64,000 nucleotides of DNA. Source: Archangium lansingense (GTDB lineage Bacteria > Myxococcota > Myxococcia > Myxococcales > Myxococcaceae). The DNA lies in assembly GCF_026626635.1 (NCBI RefSeq), contig NZ_JAPNKA010000001.1, forward strand, positions 6,200,001-6,264,000, written 5' to 3'. Positions 1 to 8,161 of this stretch are shown piece after piece (position 1 is the stretch's first letter; every line of letters begins with the position of its first letter). A program made the translations under genes and the position numbers. The notes beneath the pieces are model-generated. The model was not told where the DNA came from. It saw only the letters and a program-made list of their open reading frames with translations, and did not search any database.

Positions 1-2128
1 GATCCTCTGGGCCCTCGAGGAGTGGGAGGCCGCCGCCGCTCAGTACGACGCCGTGGTTGCCTTCCAGATTCCGGAGCGCGACTCGGCCCGCGAGGTCTCC
101 AACGAGGCCTACCGCAAGAACGCGTCCTTCGCCGCCATCATGGCCTACGACAAGCTCGTGAAGATCGAGCGCGGCCAGCTCACCAAGAGCGATCTCAAGG
201 ACGGCCAGAAGGTCGACGAGAACAAGTCGAAGGGCCAGGTCGAGAAGAAGGGCCGCATCTCCAAGAAGGACACCGATCAGGCCGAAGAGCCGCTCACGCG
301 CTTCGAGGATCGGCTGGTGGCCGCGTGCGACACGTACAACAAGCTCTACCCGGACAACCCGGATGAGATCGACCTGCGCTACCAGTCGGCCCTCATCGTC
401 TACGACCGCCACCACTACATGGACGCGGCCCGGCGCTTCGGGGAGATCATCAACAAGTTCCCCGCCGAGCGGCGCTCGCGTGACGCGGCGGACCTGACCA
501 TGTACGTGCTCGAGTCCCGCGAGGAGTGGCTCGAGCTCAACAAGCTCTCCCGGCAGTTCCTCGCCAACGAGAAGCTGCTCAAGCCCAGCCCCGAGTTCGC
601 CGCCCGCGTGGGCCGCGTCGTCGAGGGCTCGCAGTACAAGTGGATCCACGAGGTCGTCTACCAGAAGGAGAAGAACCCGGCGAAGGCCGCCGAGCTCTTC
701 CTCGACTACGTGAAGGAGTTCCCCCGCTCGGAGAACGCGGACCGTGCGCTGACCTCGGCCATGGTCATCTTCCAGGAGGCCGGGCAGCTCGACCGGGGCG
801 TGGCCGCCGGCGAGCGCGTCCTCACCGACTACGCGGGCAGCCCCTTCGAGACCAAGGTGCGCTACACGCTCGCGCGTCTCTACGAGAAGCTCGCCGAGTT
901 CCGCAAGGCCGCCGCCATGTACGCCGCCTTCGTGGACGCCCATGACGCTGCCTCCCGCTCCGTCGACGCTCGCAAGGCGAAGCCGGTGGCCAGCAAGGGC
1001 AAGGACTCGAAGAAGAAGGACACTCTGTCAGGCGACGCGCCGAGCGCGGACGAGGCTCGCTCCAGCAGGGACGAGGAGCGCCGCGAGCTGCTCGTCGAGG
1101 CCAGCAAGTGGGTGCCAGATGCCCTCTTCAACGCCGGTCTCTGGTGGGAGGGCGTGGGCGAGTCCGACAAGGCCATCTCCTCCTACCGAGCGTATATCTC
1201 CCGCTTCAAGGACCGGCCGGATGTGCCGCAGCTCGCCTACAACATTGGCCTCGTCCACGAGAAGGACGGCAAGCCGGCCGAGGCCGCGCGCGCCTTCGAG
1301 TCCTTCGCCGTGACTTACGGGCGCGACTCGCGCACCTCGGCCGGCCAGCTCTACCTGGCGCGCTACCGGCAGCTCATCGCCTACCGCAAGCAGAAGAACA
1401 CCCGCGACACCGAGCGCATGCAGGGCGAGCTCGTCCGCGGCTGGGCCCGGCTGTCCGCGCAGGAGAAGCAGCGGCCGGACCTCCTCGATGCCTACGGCCA
1501 TGCGCGCTTCCTCGCGGTGGAGGCCGACTGGCAGCGCTACATGGACATCCGCTTCAAGCGCGTCGCCACCATCCGGCGCGACCTGACCGCCAAGCAGCAG
1601 TCCATCCAGAAGCTGGAGAAGGCCTACGTGGACGTGCTGGCCACCGGCTCGGGCGAGTGGGGCATCGCCGCGCTCACCCGAATTGGCCTCGCCTACGCGG
1701 ACTTCGCGCGCAACATCCTCGAGTCGCCGGATCCCGCGGGGCTCGACGAGGAGCAGACGTCCATGTACCGCGCCGAGCTGGAGAACCTCGCCCTCCCGCT
1801 GGAGGACAAGGCCACCGAGGCGCTCGAGAAGGCGCTGGGCAAGGCCTATGAGCTGTCGCTCTACAACGAGTGGACGCTGGCCGCGCAGGATCAGGTGAAC
1901 CGCTACCGCCCCGGGGCCTACGCGCAGGTGCGCCAGGTGCCCTTCCGCGGCAGTGAGTTCTTCGTCACCTCGGACGTGGCCAAGGAGCCTGGCCTCCCAG
2001 AGCTCAGTCAGGCTGCTCCCGCCGAGCCGCCTGCCGCTCCGGCAGCTCCTGCCCCCACTGAGGCCCCGGTTCCTACGGGCAACGCGGCGCCCCTGCCGCC
2101 TACTGCTTCCGGGGAGGTCCGGCCGTGA
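1..2128 (+). CDS. gltD: Gliding-motility TPR protein GltD (AgmU), 5' partial
   Basis: The reading frame is open from the left edge, so only the C-terminal part (about 708 residues) is visible; the family protein is roughly 1,200 residues. The visible part is almost wholly helical, with TPR-like repeats (for example around bases 370-470, 640-780 and 1120-1330), and ends in a Pro/Ala-rich tail of about 50 residues. In Myxococcus, GltD is a periplasmic TPR component of the Agl-Glt trans-envelope complex that drives focal-adhesion gliding. The assignment rests on TPR content plus the order gltD-gltE-gltF-gltG-gltH that follows. The stop overlaps a possible GTG start of gltE by four bases, indicating translational coupling. 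An internal ATG at 53 is not the real start because coding continues upstream. Confidence 0.85.
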   Translation, partial: ILWALEEWEAAAAQYDAVVAFQIPERDSAREVSNEAYRKNASFAAIMAYDKLVKIERGQLTKSDLKDGQKVDENKSKGQVEKKGRISKKDTDQAEEPLTRFEDRLVAACDTYNKLYPDNPDEIDLRYQSALIVYDRHHYMDAARRFGEIINKFPAERRSRDAADLTMYVLESREEWLELNKLSRQFLANEKLLKPSPEFAARVGRVVEGSQYKWIHEVVYQKEKNPAKAAELFLDYVKEFPRSENADRALTSAMVIFQEAGQLDRGVAAGERVLTDYAGSPFETKVRYTLARLYEKLAEFRKAAAMYAAFVDAHDAASRSVDARKAKPVASKGKDSKKKDTLSGDAPSADEARSSRDEERRELLVEASKWVPDALFNAGLWWEGVGESDKAISSYRAYISRFKDRPDVPQLAYNIGLVHEKDGKPAEAARAFESFAVTYGRDSRTSAGQLYLARYRQLIAYRKQKNTRDTERMQGELVRGWARLSAQEKQRPDLLDAYGHARFLAVEADWQRYMDIRFKRVATIRRDLTAKQQSIQKLEKAYVDVLATGSGEWGIAALTRIGLAYADFARNILESPDPAGLDEEQTSMYRAELENLALPLEDKATEALEKALGKAYELSLYNEWTLAAQDQVNRYRPGAYAQVRQVPFRGSEFFVTSDVAKEPGLPELSQAAPAEPPAAPAAPAPTEAPVPTGNAAPLPPTASGEVRP

Positions 2129-2175
2129 AGAAGGTGACGCACATGCACTCGCAGGCCTCCGCAGGGAGTACGTTC

Positions 2176-3537
2176 ATGGCGTTCCGCCGCACCCTCGCCG
2201 TCGCTTCGCTGGCCTTCACGGCCGCGTGCGCCACGACCTCGCAAGTGAAGCCTACGTCGGTGGCCTCCGCGGCACCGGCTCCCGTGGAACAGGCTCCCGC
2301 TCCCGCTCCTGTCCCCGAGACGAAGAAGGAGCGCGACGCGCGGGAGATCTTCGCCCAGGCCGTCGCCGCCTTCCACGCGGGCGACTACGTGAAGGCGGAG
2401 GAGGGCTTCCGCGAGGTGGTGGCCAAGGCACCGCAGAGTCTCAACGCCCAGTTCAACCTGGGCGTCATCGCCGAGCGCCAGGGCCGGAGCGCCGACGCGC
2501 AGGCCGCCTACGAGAAGGTCCGCTTCCTCGAGCCGGGTCATGTCCCCACGCTGCTCAATCTGGGCCGCATCTACCGGACGCAGGAGAAGTACGAAGAGGC
2601 CATCTCCCTCTACGAGGCTGGGCTGAAGGTGAAGGGCCGCGAGCACGAGCCCTCGCTGCTCAACAACCTCACCCTGGCCTATCGGCTGGCCGGCAAGTAC
2701 GAGCTGGCCGAGGCCACCGCTCGCCGCGTGCTTGCGCGCCACCCGGATGATGCCGAGGCGTACAAGAACCTCGCGCTCGTCTATTACGACCAGGGCAAGT
2801 ACCGGCTCGCGGAGCTGGTGCTCGCCAATGCGCGCAAGCTCGATGAGAAGGACCCCGGCATCTACAACAACCTGGGGATGGTCTACCTGAAGCTGGAGGA
2901 CCGGGCCCGTGCGCTCACCCAGTTCCAGAAAGCGGTGTCGCTCGACGAGCGCTTCGCCTCCGGCTACGTCAACCTCGGCGCCATGGCGCTGGCCTGGCGC
3001 GACTACGCTGGTGCCGAGCGCTCCTTCTCCAAGGCCGTTGAGCTGGAGCCCGGCTCCCACGAGGCCTGGCTCTACTACGCGTACGCGCTGGACGGGCAGA
3101 AGGGCCGCGACGCCAAGAAGGGGCTCGCGGCGGGCGAGGCCTTCGAGAAGGTGCTCTCGCTGCGCGCGGAGTATCCCGAGGCCGTCTGTGGCGCGGGCTG
3201 GGCCTACGCCGTCGAGCGCGCTGGTTGGGACAAGGCCGAGGGCTTCCTCCAGCGCTGCAAGGACCTGAGCTCCACGAGCGCTCAGGACAAGCAGATGATC
3301 GACGCGAAGCTCCAGGGCCTCGCGGCCATGCGCAAGAGTGGCCAGCCCGAGCCCGCGCCCGCGCCCGAGGAGAAGGCACCCAATCCGGCCGCGGTCGGAG
3401 GCAGTGGTTCGATGCTCGACAAGGTGTCCGATGACGCGGCACCGCAGGAGGGCGCGCCCGCGGAAGGTGCGACGGCTCCAGCAGCCGAGGGCGGGCCAGC
3501 GACCGAGCCTCCGGCTGAGACCCCGAGGGCCGAATAA
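2176..3537 (+). CDS. gltE: Gliding-motility TPR lipoprotein GltE (AglT)
   Basis: A 453-residue protein when started at the ATG at 2176, which has AGGGAG seven bases upstream and gives a clean lipoprotein signal (MAFRRTLAVASLAFTAAC, lipidated Cys 18). A GTG at 2125 overlapping the gltD stop would add 17 residues ahead of the signal and is less likely. After a Pro-rich spacer come about eight tandem TPRs (bases 2340-3260), then an acidic Pro/Ala/Glu-rich tail. In Myxococcus, GltE is an outer-membrane-associated TPR lipoprotein of the gliding machinery. Position directly after gltD and before gltF supports the name; family membership is seen, function is from the Myxococcus literature. Confidence 0.85.
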   Translation: MAFRRTLAVASLAFTAACATTSQVKPTSVASAAPAPVEQAPAPAPVPETKKERDAREIFAQAVAAFHAGDYVKAEEGFREVVAKAPQSLNAQFNLGVIAERQGRSADAQAAYEKVRFLEPGHVPTLLNLGRIYRTQEKYEEAISLYEAGLKVKGREHEPSLLNNLTLAYRLAGKYELAEATARRVLARHPDDAEAYKNLALVYYDQGKYRLAELVLANARKLDEKDPGIYNNLGMVYLKLEDRARALTQFQKAVSLDERFASGYVNLGAMALAWRDYAGAERSFSKAVELEPGSHEAWLYYAYALDGQKGRDAKKGLAAGEAFEKVLSLRAEYPEAVCGAGWAYAVERAGWDKAEGFLQRCKDLSSTSAQDKQMIDAKLQGLAAMRKSGQPEPAPAPEEKAPNPAAVGGSGSMLDKVSDDAAPQEGAPAEGATAPAAEGGPATEPPAETPRAE

Positions 3538-3543
3538 CCTACC

Positions 3544-3579
3544 GGCCCCAGTGGGAAAATTTTTCCACTTACTGGGGCC
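3544..3579. promoter_or_regulatory. Hairpin between gltE and gltF
   Basis: Perfect 9-base arms GGCCCCAGT (3544-3552) and ACTGGGGCC (3571-3579) flank an AT-rich centre that itself contains GGGAAAA facing TTTTTCC, so the stem can extend inward. It starts 7 bases after the gltE stop and there is no terminal U-tract. It could be a partial terminator or an mRNA-stabilising structure adjusting gltDE relative to gltFGH. Confidence 0.5.
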
Positions 3580-3715
3580 TCACGTGGTGCGGGTGAAAGC
3601 GCTTCGCTGGGATTTCGCGGCATTCCATCACCCGAGACGTTGGTGCAGGGCGTGCAAGAGAGCTGGACGGAACCTCATCAGGGACCCGCTGTCCCATCCG
3701 ACGAGGAGGCCTGAC

Positions 3716-4000
3716 ATGAGACGACTGGCAGCGGTAGTGACGGTGGTGGCGTTTTGGGCGGGGCCGGCGCTCGCGGAGGAGGAGCCGCAGCAGACCCAGG
3801 TGAAGGTCATCCAGGAGGAGGACAAGGTCGTCGTTCGCAAGAAGACGACGATCGACTTCACCGACATGGCGGTGGAAGGCGAGCTCACCAAGCCGGAGGG
3901 CTCGTACGTTCTCAACCGGAAGAAGACGGACTTCCAGAGCCTCATCCGGGTCCGCGACAACTTCAACCCCGAGCTGCAGAAGTCGGTGGACAACCTCTAA
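3716..4000 (+). CDS. gltF: Small periplasmic gliding protein GltF
   Basis: A 94-residue protein starting at the ATG at 3716 behind GAGGAGG. It has an N-terminal signal peptide (MRRLAAVVTVVAFWAGPALA) with likely cleavage after ALA, followed by a short charged mature domain. The motif KPEGSYVLNRKKTDFQSLI near the C-terminus resembles the PEG-box segments of AgmX/GltG-type proteins. The stop codon touches the gltG leader. Size, secretion signal and position between gltE and gltG match GltF of the Myxococcus G1 cluster. The name rests mainly on synteny because the protein is too short for strong domain evidence. Confidence 0.75.
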   Translation: MRRLAAVVTVVAFWAGPALAEEEPQQTQVKVIQEEDKVVVRKKTTIDFTDMAVEGELTKPEGSYVLNRKKTDFQSLIRVRDNFNPELQKSVDNL

Positions 4001-4047
4001 TGGGCGGCGTGGGCATGAGGGATGGAAGGGAGGAGGAAAGATCCTCT

Positions 4048-5964
4048 ATGGCGGCGGGGAAGAAGAACGCATTGACGCTGCGGATCACCGGGCCGGATGG
4101 TTCCGTGCACGAGGCCGTGTCCGAGGCCGAGAGCGTCATCGTCGGATCAGGCGCTCAGGCGGCGGTGAAGCTGTTGGACCCGCGGGTCTCGAACCTTCAC
4201 GTGATGTTGAAGGTCGAGTCCACCGGTTCGGTGACGGCCATCGATCTGGGCAGTGAGAATGGCACGCAGGTGGGCGGTCAGCGGGTGGTGGGACCGAGGA
4301 CGCTCTCGCCGGGTGACGTGCTGATGCTGGGCAGCTCTCGGGTGGAGGTGCTCTTCGGGAGCTCGGAGCTGCCTCCACCGCCCGCGGGCGCGCAGGTGGA
4401 GAGTGGGGCAGCGCTGCAGGGCTCGATGCTGCACCCTCGAGCACCAGAGCCAGTGTCGCGCGCACCGGAAGCGGGCAACCGGGTGGTGCCACCGGGCCTG
4501 CGCAACCGGGCAGCCCCCGAGCAGCCGGTGCGAAACACCTCGGCTCCGGCGGCTCAGAAGGCGCGGTCGCTCGTGGCGGCGCACATTCGCGAGCCGCTGC
4601 CTCCCGAGGCGCTGCCCACCAAGGACGCGAAGGTCCTCCAGGTGCAGCTGCTCTGGGGCGATCAGATGATGTCGGTGCAGCATTTCCGGGACGGAGTGCC
4701 GGTCACCATCGGCGAGGCGAAGAAGAACTTCTTCCACGTCTTCGAGTCCGAGGTGGGCGCGCGTCACGTGCTGGCGGTGGGGCGCGGCGAGCTGTACGAG
4801 CTGCGCGTCCCCGAGTCCGCGGGCGTCATCGTCACTCACAACGGTGATGTGCGGACCAAGGACAGCCTGCGCGCCGAGGGCAAGCTGACGGCCTCGGGCA
4901 AGGAGCACGCGTACACACTCGGCCTGCATGACCGAGCGGAGGTGTCGCTGGGCACGCTCACCTTCGTGGTGCGCTACGTGAAGCCGTCGCCAGCCGTGCC
5001 GGTGAACACGCTGGGTGATGCGGACTTCACCTGGTTCAAGGTCGCCGGCATCAGCTTCGTGGCGGCGGGTGCGTTCCTGGCGGCCATGCTGCTCACGCCG
5101 CGCTCCGAGGCCCCCTCGGGCGACGACATCTTCGCCAGCCAGCAGCGGGTGGCGAAGTTCCTGGTGCAGCCGGCGAAGCAGATCGACACCAAACGGCTGG
5201 ACCTGAAGGGCGTGGAGGAAGGCGCCAAGGCCAAGGGCGAGGAAGGCAAGTTCGGCAAGGAGGAGGCGAAGAAGGCGGAGGCCGATCCCTCCAAGCCGGG
5301 AACCAACATCGTCAACAAGAACAAGCGTGAGCAGGACCGCAAGGTGGTGGGCCGGGTGGGCCTGCTGGGCGCGATGAAGAACCTGAAGGGGGGCGCCTCG
5401 GATGTCTTTGGTCCGGGCGGTCTGGGCACGGGCATCAACAACGCGCTGGGCGGCCTCAAGAGCGGTGCGGGTCTCGGGGATGCGCAGGGCGTGGGTGGAC
5501 TCGGCTCGCGTGGTGGGGGCACGGGCGGTGGCGGTACCGCGCTGGGCCTCGGTGGCCTGGGCACCAAGGGCAATGGCCGGGGCGCGGGTGACAACGGCGG
5601 CATCGACCTGGCGGGCCGTGGGAAGACGGTGACGAAGATCGTCCCCGGAAAGACCACGGTGATTGGCGGCCTCGACAAGGACGTGATCGCCAAGATCATC
5701 CGGAGCCACCAGAACGAGATCAAGTACTGCTACGAGACCGAGCTCAACAAGAACCCGAGCCTCGCGGGCAAGGTGGCGGTGGCCTTCACGATCGATCCGG
5801 CGGGAGCCGTGTCGGAGGCGAACGTGACGGAGACCACGCTGAACAGCTCGGCCGCGGAGAACTGCATGCTCTCGCGCATCCGCCGCTGGAAGTTCCCCGA
5901 GCCGAAGGGTGGCGGTGTGGTGGCGGTGACGTACCCGTGGCTCTTCTCGCCCGCGGGTGAATAG
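4048..5964 (+). CDS. gltG: Gliding-motility protein GltG: FHA plus AgmX/PglI C-terminal domain
   Basis: A 638-residue inner-membrane protein. Residues about 8-105 are an FHA domain with the SNLH and GSENGT signatures for phosphothreonine binding. A linker and a second beta-rich region precede one transmembrane helix near residues 330-350. A charged segment and a Gly-rich linker (about 440-525) follow, then an AgmX/PglI-type TonB-like C-terminal domain (about 530-638). This is the GltG architecture: a cytoplasmic signal-sensing domain, one membrane pass and a periplasmic TonB-like end thought to couple proton-driven movement to the outer complex. The ATG at 4048 is chosen because AGGAGG lies at 4031-4036 and the protein then begins at the FHA domain; an ATG at 4000 is the alternative. 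Confidence 0.88.
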   Translation: MAAGKKNALTLRITGPDGSVHEAVSEAESVIVGSGAQAAVKLLDPRVSNLHVMLKVESTGSVTAIDLGSENGTQVGGQRVVGPRTLSPGDVLMLGSSRVEVLFGSSELPPPPAGAQVESGAALQGSMLHPRAPEPVSRAPEAGNRVVPPGLRNRAAPEQPVRNTSAPAAQKARSLVAAHIREPLPPEALPTKDAKVLQVQLLWGDQMMSVQHFRDGVPVTIGEAKKNFFHVFESEVGARHVLAVGRGELYELRVPESAGVIVTHNGDVRTKDSLRAEGKLTASGKEHAYTLGLHDRAEVSLGTLTFVVRYVKPSPAVPVNTLGDADFTWFKVAGISFVAAGAFLAAMLLTPRSEAPSGDDIFASQQRVAKFLVQPAKQIDTKRLDLKGVEEGAKAKGEEGKFGKEEAKKAEADPSKPGTNIVNKNKREQDRKVVGRVGLLGAMKNLKGGASDVFGPGGLGTGINNALGGLKSGAGLGDAQGVGGLGSRGGGTGGGGTALGLGGLGTKGNGRGAGDNGGIDLAGRGKTVTKIVPGKTTVIGGLDKDVIAKIIRSHQNEIKYCYETELNKNPSLAGKVAVAFTIDPAGAVSEANVTETTLNSSAAENCMLSRIRRWKFPEPKGGGVVAVTYPWLFSPAGE

Positions 5965-5997
5965 CCGCTCGCGTCTCCATCCAAGCGTAACGAAAAC

Positions 5998-6020
5998 CCC
6001 TCTCCCCGTTGGGGAGAGGG
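5998..6020. repeat. Dispersed-type hairpin repeat upstream of gltH
   Basis: Perfect 10-base inverted repeat CCCTCTCCCC / GGGGAGAGGG with a GTT loop, followed by CAGGGTGATGAGGGT. This layout matches the intergenic palindromic element found dispersed in many GC-rich proteobacterial genomes. The GAGGG at 6030-6034, inside the element's trailing part, is the only Shine-Dalgarno candidate for gltH. Confidence 0.6.
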
Positions 6021-6044
6021 CAGGGTGATGAGGGTCGTCCCGCT

Positions 6045-6641
6045 ATGAAGAAGTCGCTGCTGGCCGCCGTGCTCGCGATGCTGCCCACTACCGCTCTGGC
6101 GGCCACCCCGCCGGAAGGTGTCCCGTTGGAGGTCCGCCGTGGCTTCTTCACCGAGGCCGACATCGGGATGTTCTTCACGCTGGGCGGGGAGAACATCTAC
6201 TCGAACGCGCAGACGTACCTGCAGCTCGGCGTGGGGTACGACCTGACGGACAAGGTCTCGCTGGGTGTGCACTTCGGGTTGGGCTCGTCGGCGGCGAACT
6301 GCTTCGCCGGATATCTGCCGGGCACGAACGTGTGCAGCATGTCCGACAACTTCACGGTGGCGTTCGCCGACGTGACGGCGGCGTACATGGTGCCGCTGGC
6401 GGAGCGCCTCTACCTGATGCCGAAGGTGGCGGCGGGCCTGTCGCGGTTGGATCCGGCGCCAGTGGGCAGCGCGGATCCAGGAGCGGCCCTGACGGCGCCG
6501 AACGCGGGGCTGGGCATTGGCATCGAGTACGCGACGCCGATGGACCACTTCTCGGTGGGGGCGGACTTCCTGGCCCGCTACCTCATCGGGCCCAACATCC
6601 CCACCTTCGCCTTCTTCCCGCGGGTGAAATACACGTTCTGA
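6045..6641 (+). CDS. gltH: Outer-membrane beta-barrel gliding protein GltH
   Basis: A 198-residue protein with a Sec signal peptide (MKKSLLAAVLAMLPTTALA). The mature part consists of alternating aromatic/hydrophobic strands and ends in VKYTF, a typical outer-membrane barrel C-terminus with terminal Phe. In Myxococcus, GltH is an outer-membrane component of the Glt complex, and the gene follows gltG there as here. The start at 6045 is the only one that leaves an intact signal peptide. In Myxococcus the cluster continues to gltI and gltJ a few genes on; here the next gene is on the other strand and belongs to a lanthipeptide locus. Confidence 0.75.
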   Translation: MKKSLLAAVLAMLPTTALAATPPEGVPLEVRRGFFTEADIGMFFTLGGENIYSNAQTYLQLGVGYDLTDKVSLGVHFGLGSSAANCFAGYLPGTNVCSMSDNFTVAFADVTAAYMVPLAERLYLMPKVAAGLSRLDPAPVGSADPGAALTAPNAGLGIGIEYATPMDHFSVGADFLARYLIGPNIPTFAFFPRVKYTF

Positions 6642-6692
6642 GCCCGACGGGTTCGGAACCTCCGTCGAGGCACTGAAAGCCTCCCGGGCCGG

Positions 6693-8087
6693 TCAACCGG
6701 AGCAAACCCCGTTCGTGCTGAGATGGTCCGCCACCCGCCACGGCAGCACGGTGGTCGGCGCGCCCAGGTTCGCGAGCGAGTGCTGGAGCGTCCGGACCAT
6801 GGTCTCCTCCCCATCGCCAGGGATCGTCCCCGGCTCGTGCCACCAGTGGGCGTAGGGAAGGAAGTGCCGGGCGCGGACCCGCTGGCAGACCTCGGCCACC
6901 CCGGTAGGCCCGAGCGTCAGGAGTTGGTTCTTGAGGGAGCGGAACCGGCGCATCTGCTCCGGCGGCAGGCTCAGCCAGTAGGTCCCGGTCGCGGTGATGT
7001 ATTCCGGAGCAAAGGGCGCGAACTCGCGCAGGTTGCTCAGCACGAAGTCGACGGGGCCGAAGCGCTCGAGCACCTCGTCCGCCACGCCGGCCATGGTGCC
7101 GCGCACGTCGTTGCCGCTGTCGACCAGGACCCAGGAGGTGGTTCCCATCGAGCGGAACAGGTAGGTGTTTCCCCAGTTCCGGAGCTCGGGGTGCCGGGGC
7201 GGGCCGTCCCGGAGCGGCTGCTCGCCATAGAACGGCAGCACGGCGATCTCGATGTCCCCCACGCGCACCGGCTCGGAGAACCACTCCAGCTCGCGCACGT
7301 CCGTGAAACCACAGCTCCGCAGCCGGTTGGCCATGTGGTCGCAGATCATGCTGGCCCGTGGGACCCGGGGGACGATGAGGGTCGTCTCCGGCGGGAACAT
7401 CATCAGCGTGGCCAGGTTGAAGTGGTCTTCGTGCCAGTGCGAGATGACGATCGCGTCGACCAGCCCCTCCACGTCCGAGCGCAGGAGGGGGTGTCGCGCC
7501 GAGGGGGCCATGCTCGAGTGGAACTGCGGATCGATCAGGACGCCGGAGGACTGGCTCCGGTGGAGCAGGGACGCGTGCTGGAGCCGGTGGAGCCCGGGCT
7601 TGGAGAAGCGTGGGTTCGGGATCTCCCGAGCGGCCTGGAGGAAGCCGTCCTCCAGGAGGCTGTCGAACAGCTCGACGAGCTCCTCGTCGATGGACTGGCG
7701 TATCTCGTCCGCGCTCATCCGGCCGCACGCGCATCGCCAGAGCAGGCCGGCGATGGCCGGCAGGAGTGTGTCCTCCCCCGGATCGAAGCGGATGACGCGC
7801 CGGGTCGCCGTGTTGGCGATCTGCACCTCGACCACGCGGTTCTCGGCCGGAAACATCAGCTCGTCCCGGAGACGGAAGTCCTGGCCGTCCGGCCCGGCCG
7901 TGAAGAACGACGTGGCCTCGGCGTGCTTCCCTGTCACCTCGGAGAGGACCTGAGCGAACGGCTTGCCGTCGACGATGGCCTGCGCGGCTTGCAGGACCAT
8001 GGGGCTCCACTGTTTGCAAAGCGTGTCCATCCACGTCTTCACGCTCACACTGGTCTCGGGATGGAGTCCGATCCTCTCCTTGTCCAT
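6693..8087 (-). CDS. MBL-fold metallohydrolase with PqqD-like N-terminal segment, lanthipeptide locus
   Basis: A 464-residue protein; the ATG with end at 8087 lies six bases after AGGAG. The C-terminal two-thirds is a metallo-beta-lactamase fold with the metal motif SHWHEDHFN and a later VDSGND segment. The N-terminal ~170 residues are separate. Within them, a stretch of the form LLWRCACGRMSADEIRQ followed by LFDSLLEDGFL resembles PqqD-like winged-helix domains, which often act as RiPP recognition elements. It is the last gene of the minus-strand run beginning at 12300, 74 bases after the ABC exporter stop, so it is probably in that operon. Fold and motif are seen; a role in peptide modification, processing or immunity is inferred. 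Confidence 0.7.
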   Translation of the reverse strand: MDKERIGLHPETSVSVKTWMDTLCKQWSPMVLQAAQAIVDGKPFAQVLSEVTGKHAEATSFFTAGPDGQDFRLRDELMFPAENRVVEVQIANTATRRVIRFDPGEDTLLPAIAGLLWRCACGRMSADEIRQSIDEELVELFDSLLEDGFLQAAREIPNPRFSKPGLHRLQHASLLHRSQSSGVLIDPQFHSSMAPSARHPLLRSDVEGLVDAIVISHWHEDHFNLATLMMFPPETTLIVPRVPRASMICDHMANRLRSCGFTDVRELEWFSEPVRVGDIEIAVLPFYGEQPLRDGPPRHPELRNWGNTYLFRSMGTTSWVLVDSGNDVRGTMAGVADEVLERFGPVDFVLSNLREFAPFAPEYITATGTYWLSLPPEQMRRFRSLKNQLLTLGPTGVAEVCQRVRARHFLPYAHWWHEPGTIPGDGEETMVRTLQHSLANLGAPTTVLPWRVADHLSTNGVCSG

Positions 8088-8161
8088 GCGCATCTCCTGG
8101 AAGGAGTAGAAACCACAGCCCGGCCATGTGCGTCCACAGCGTGGATCCGGGACGCGTCCGT

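Noticed and set aside
1953..3060. Open frames on both strands over the gltD-gltE junction
   Set aside because: They overlie well-supported TPR coding sequence and have Arg-rich shadow composition.
4147..5709. 520-codon minus-strand open frame across gltG
   Set aside because: His/Arg/Leu-rich with no recognisable motif. GltG has clear FHA and TonB-like domains on the plus strand.
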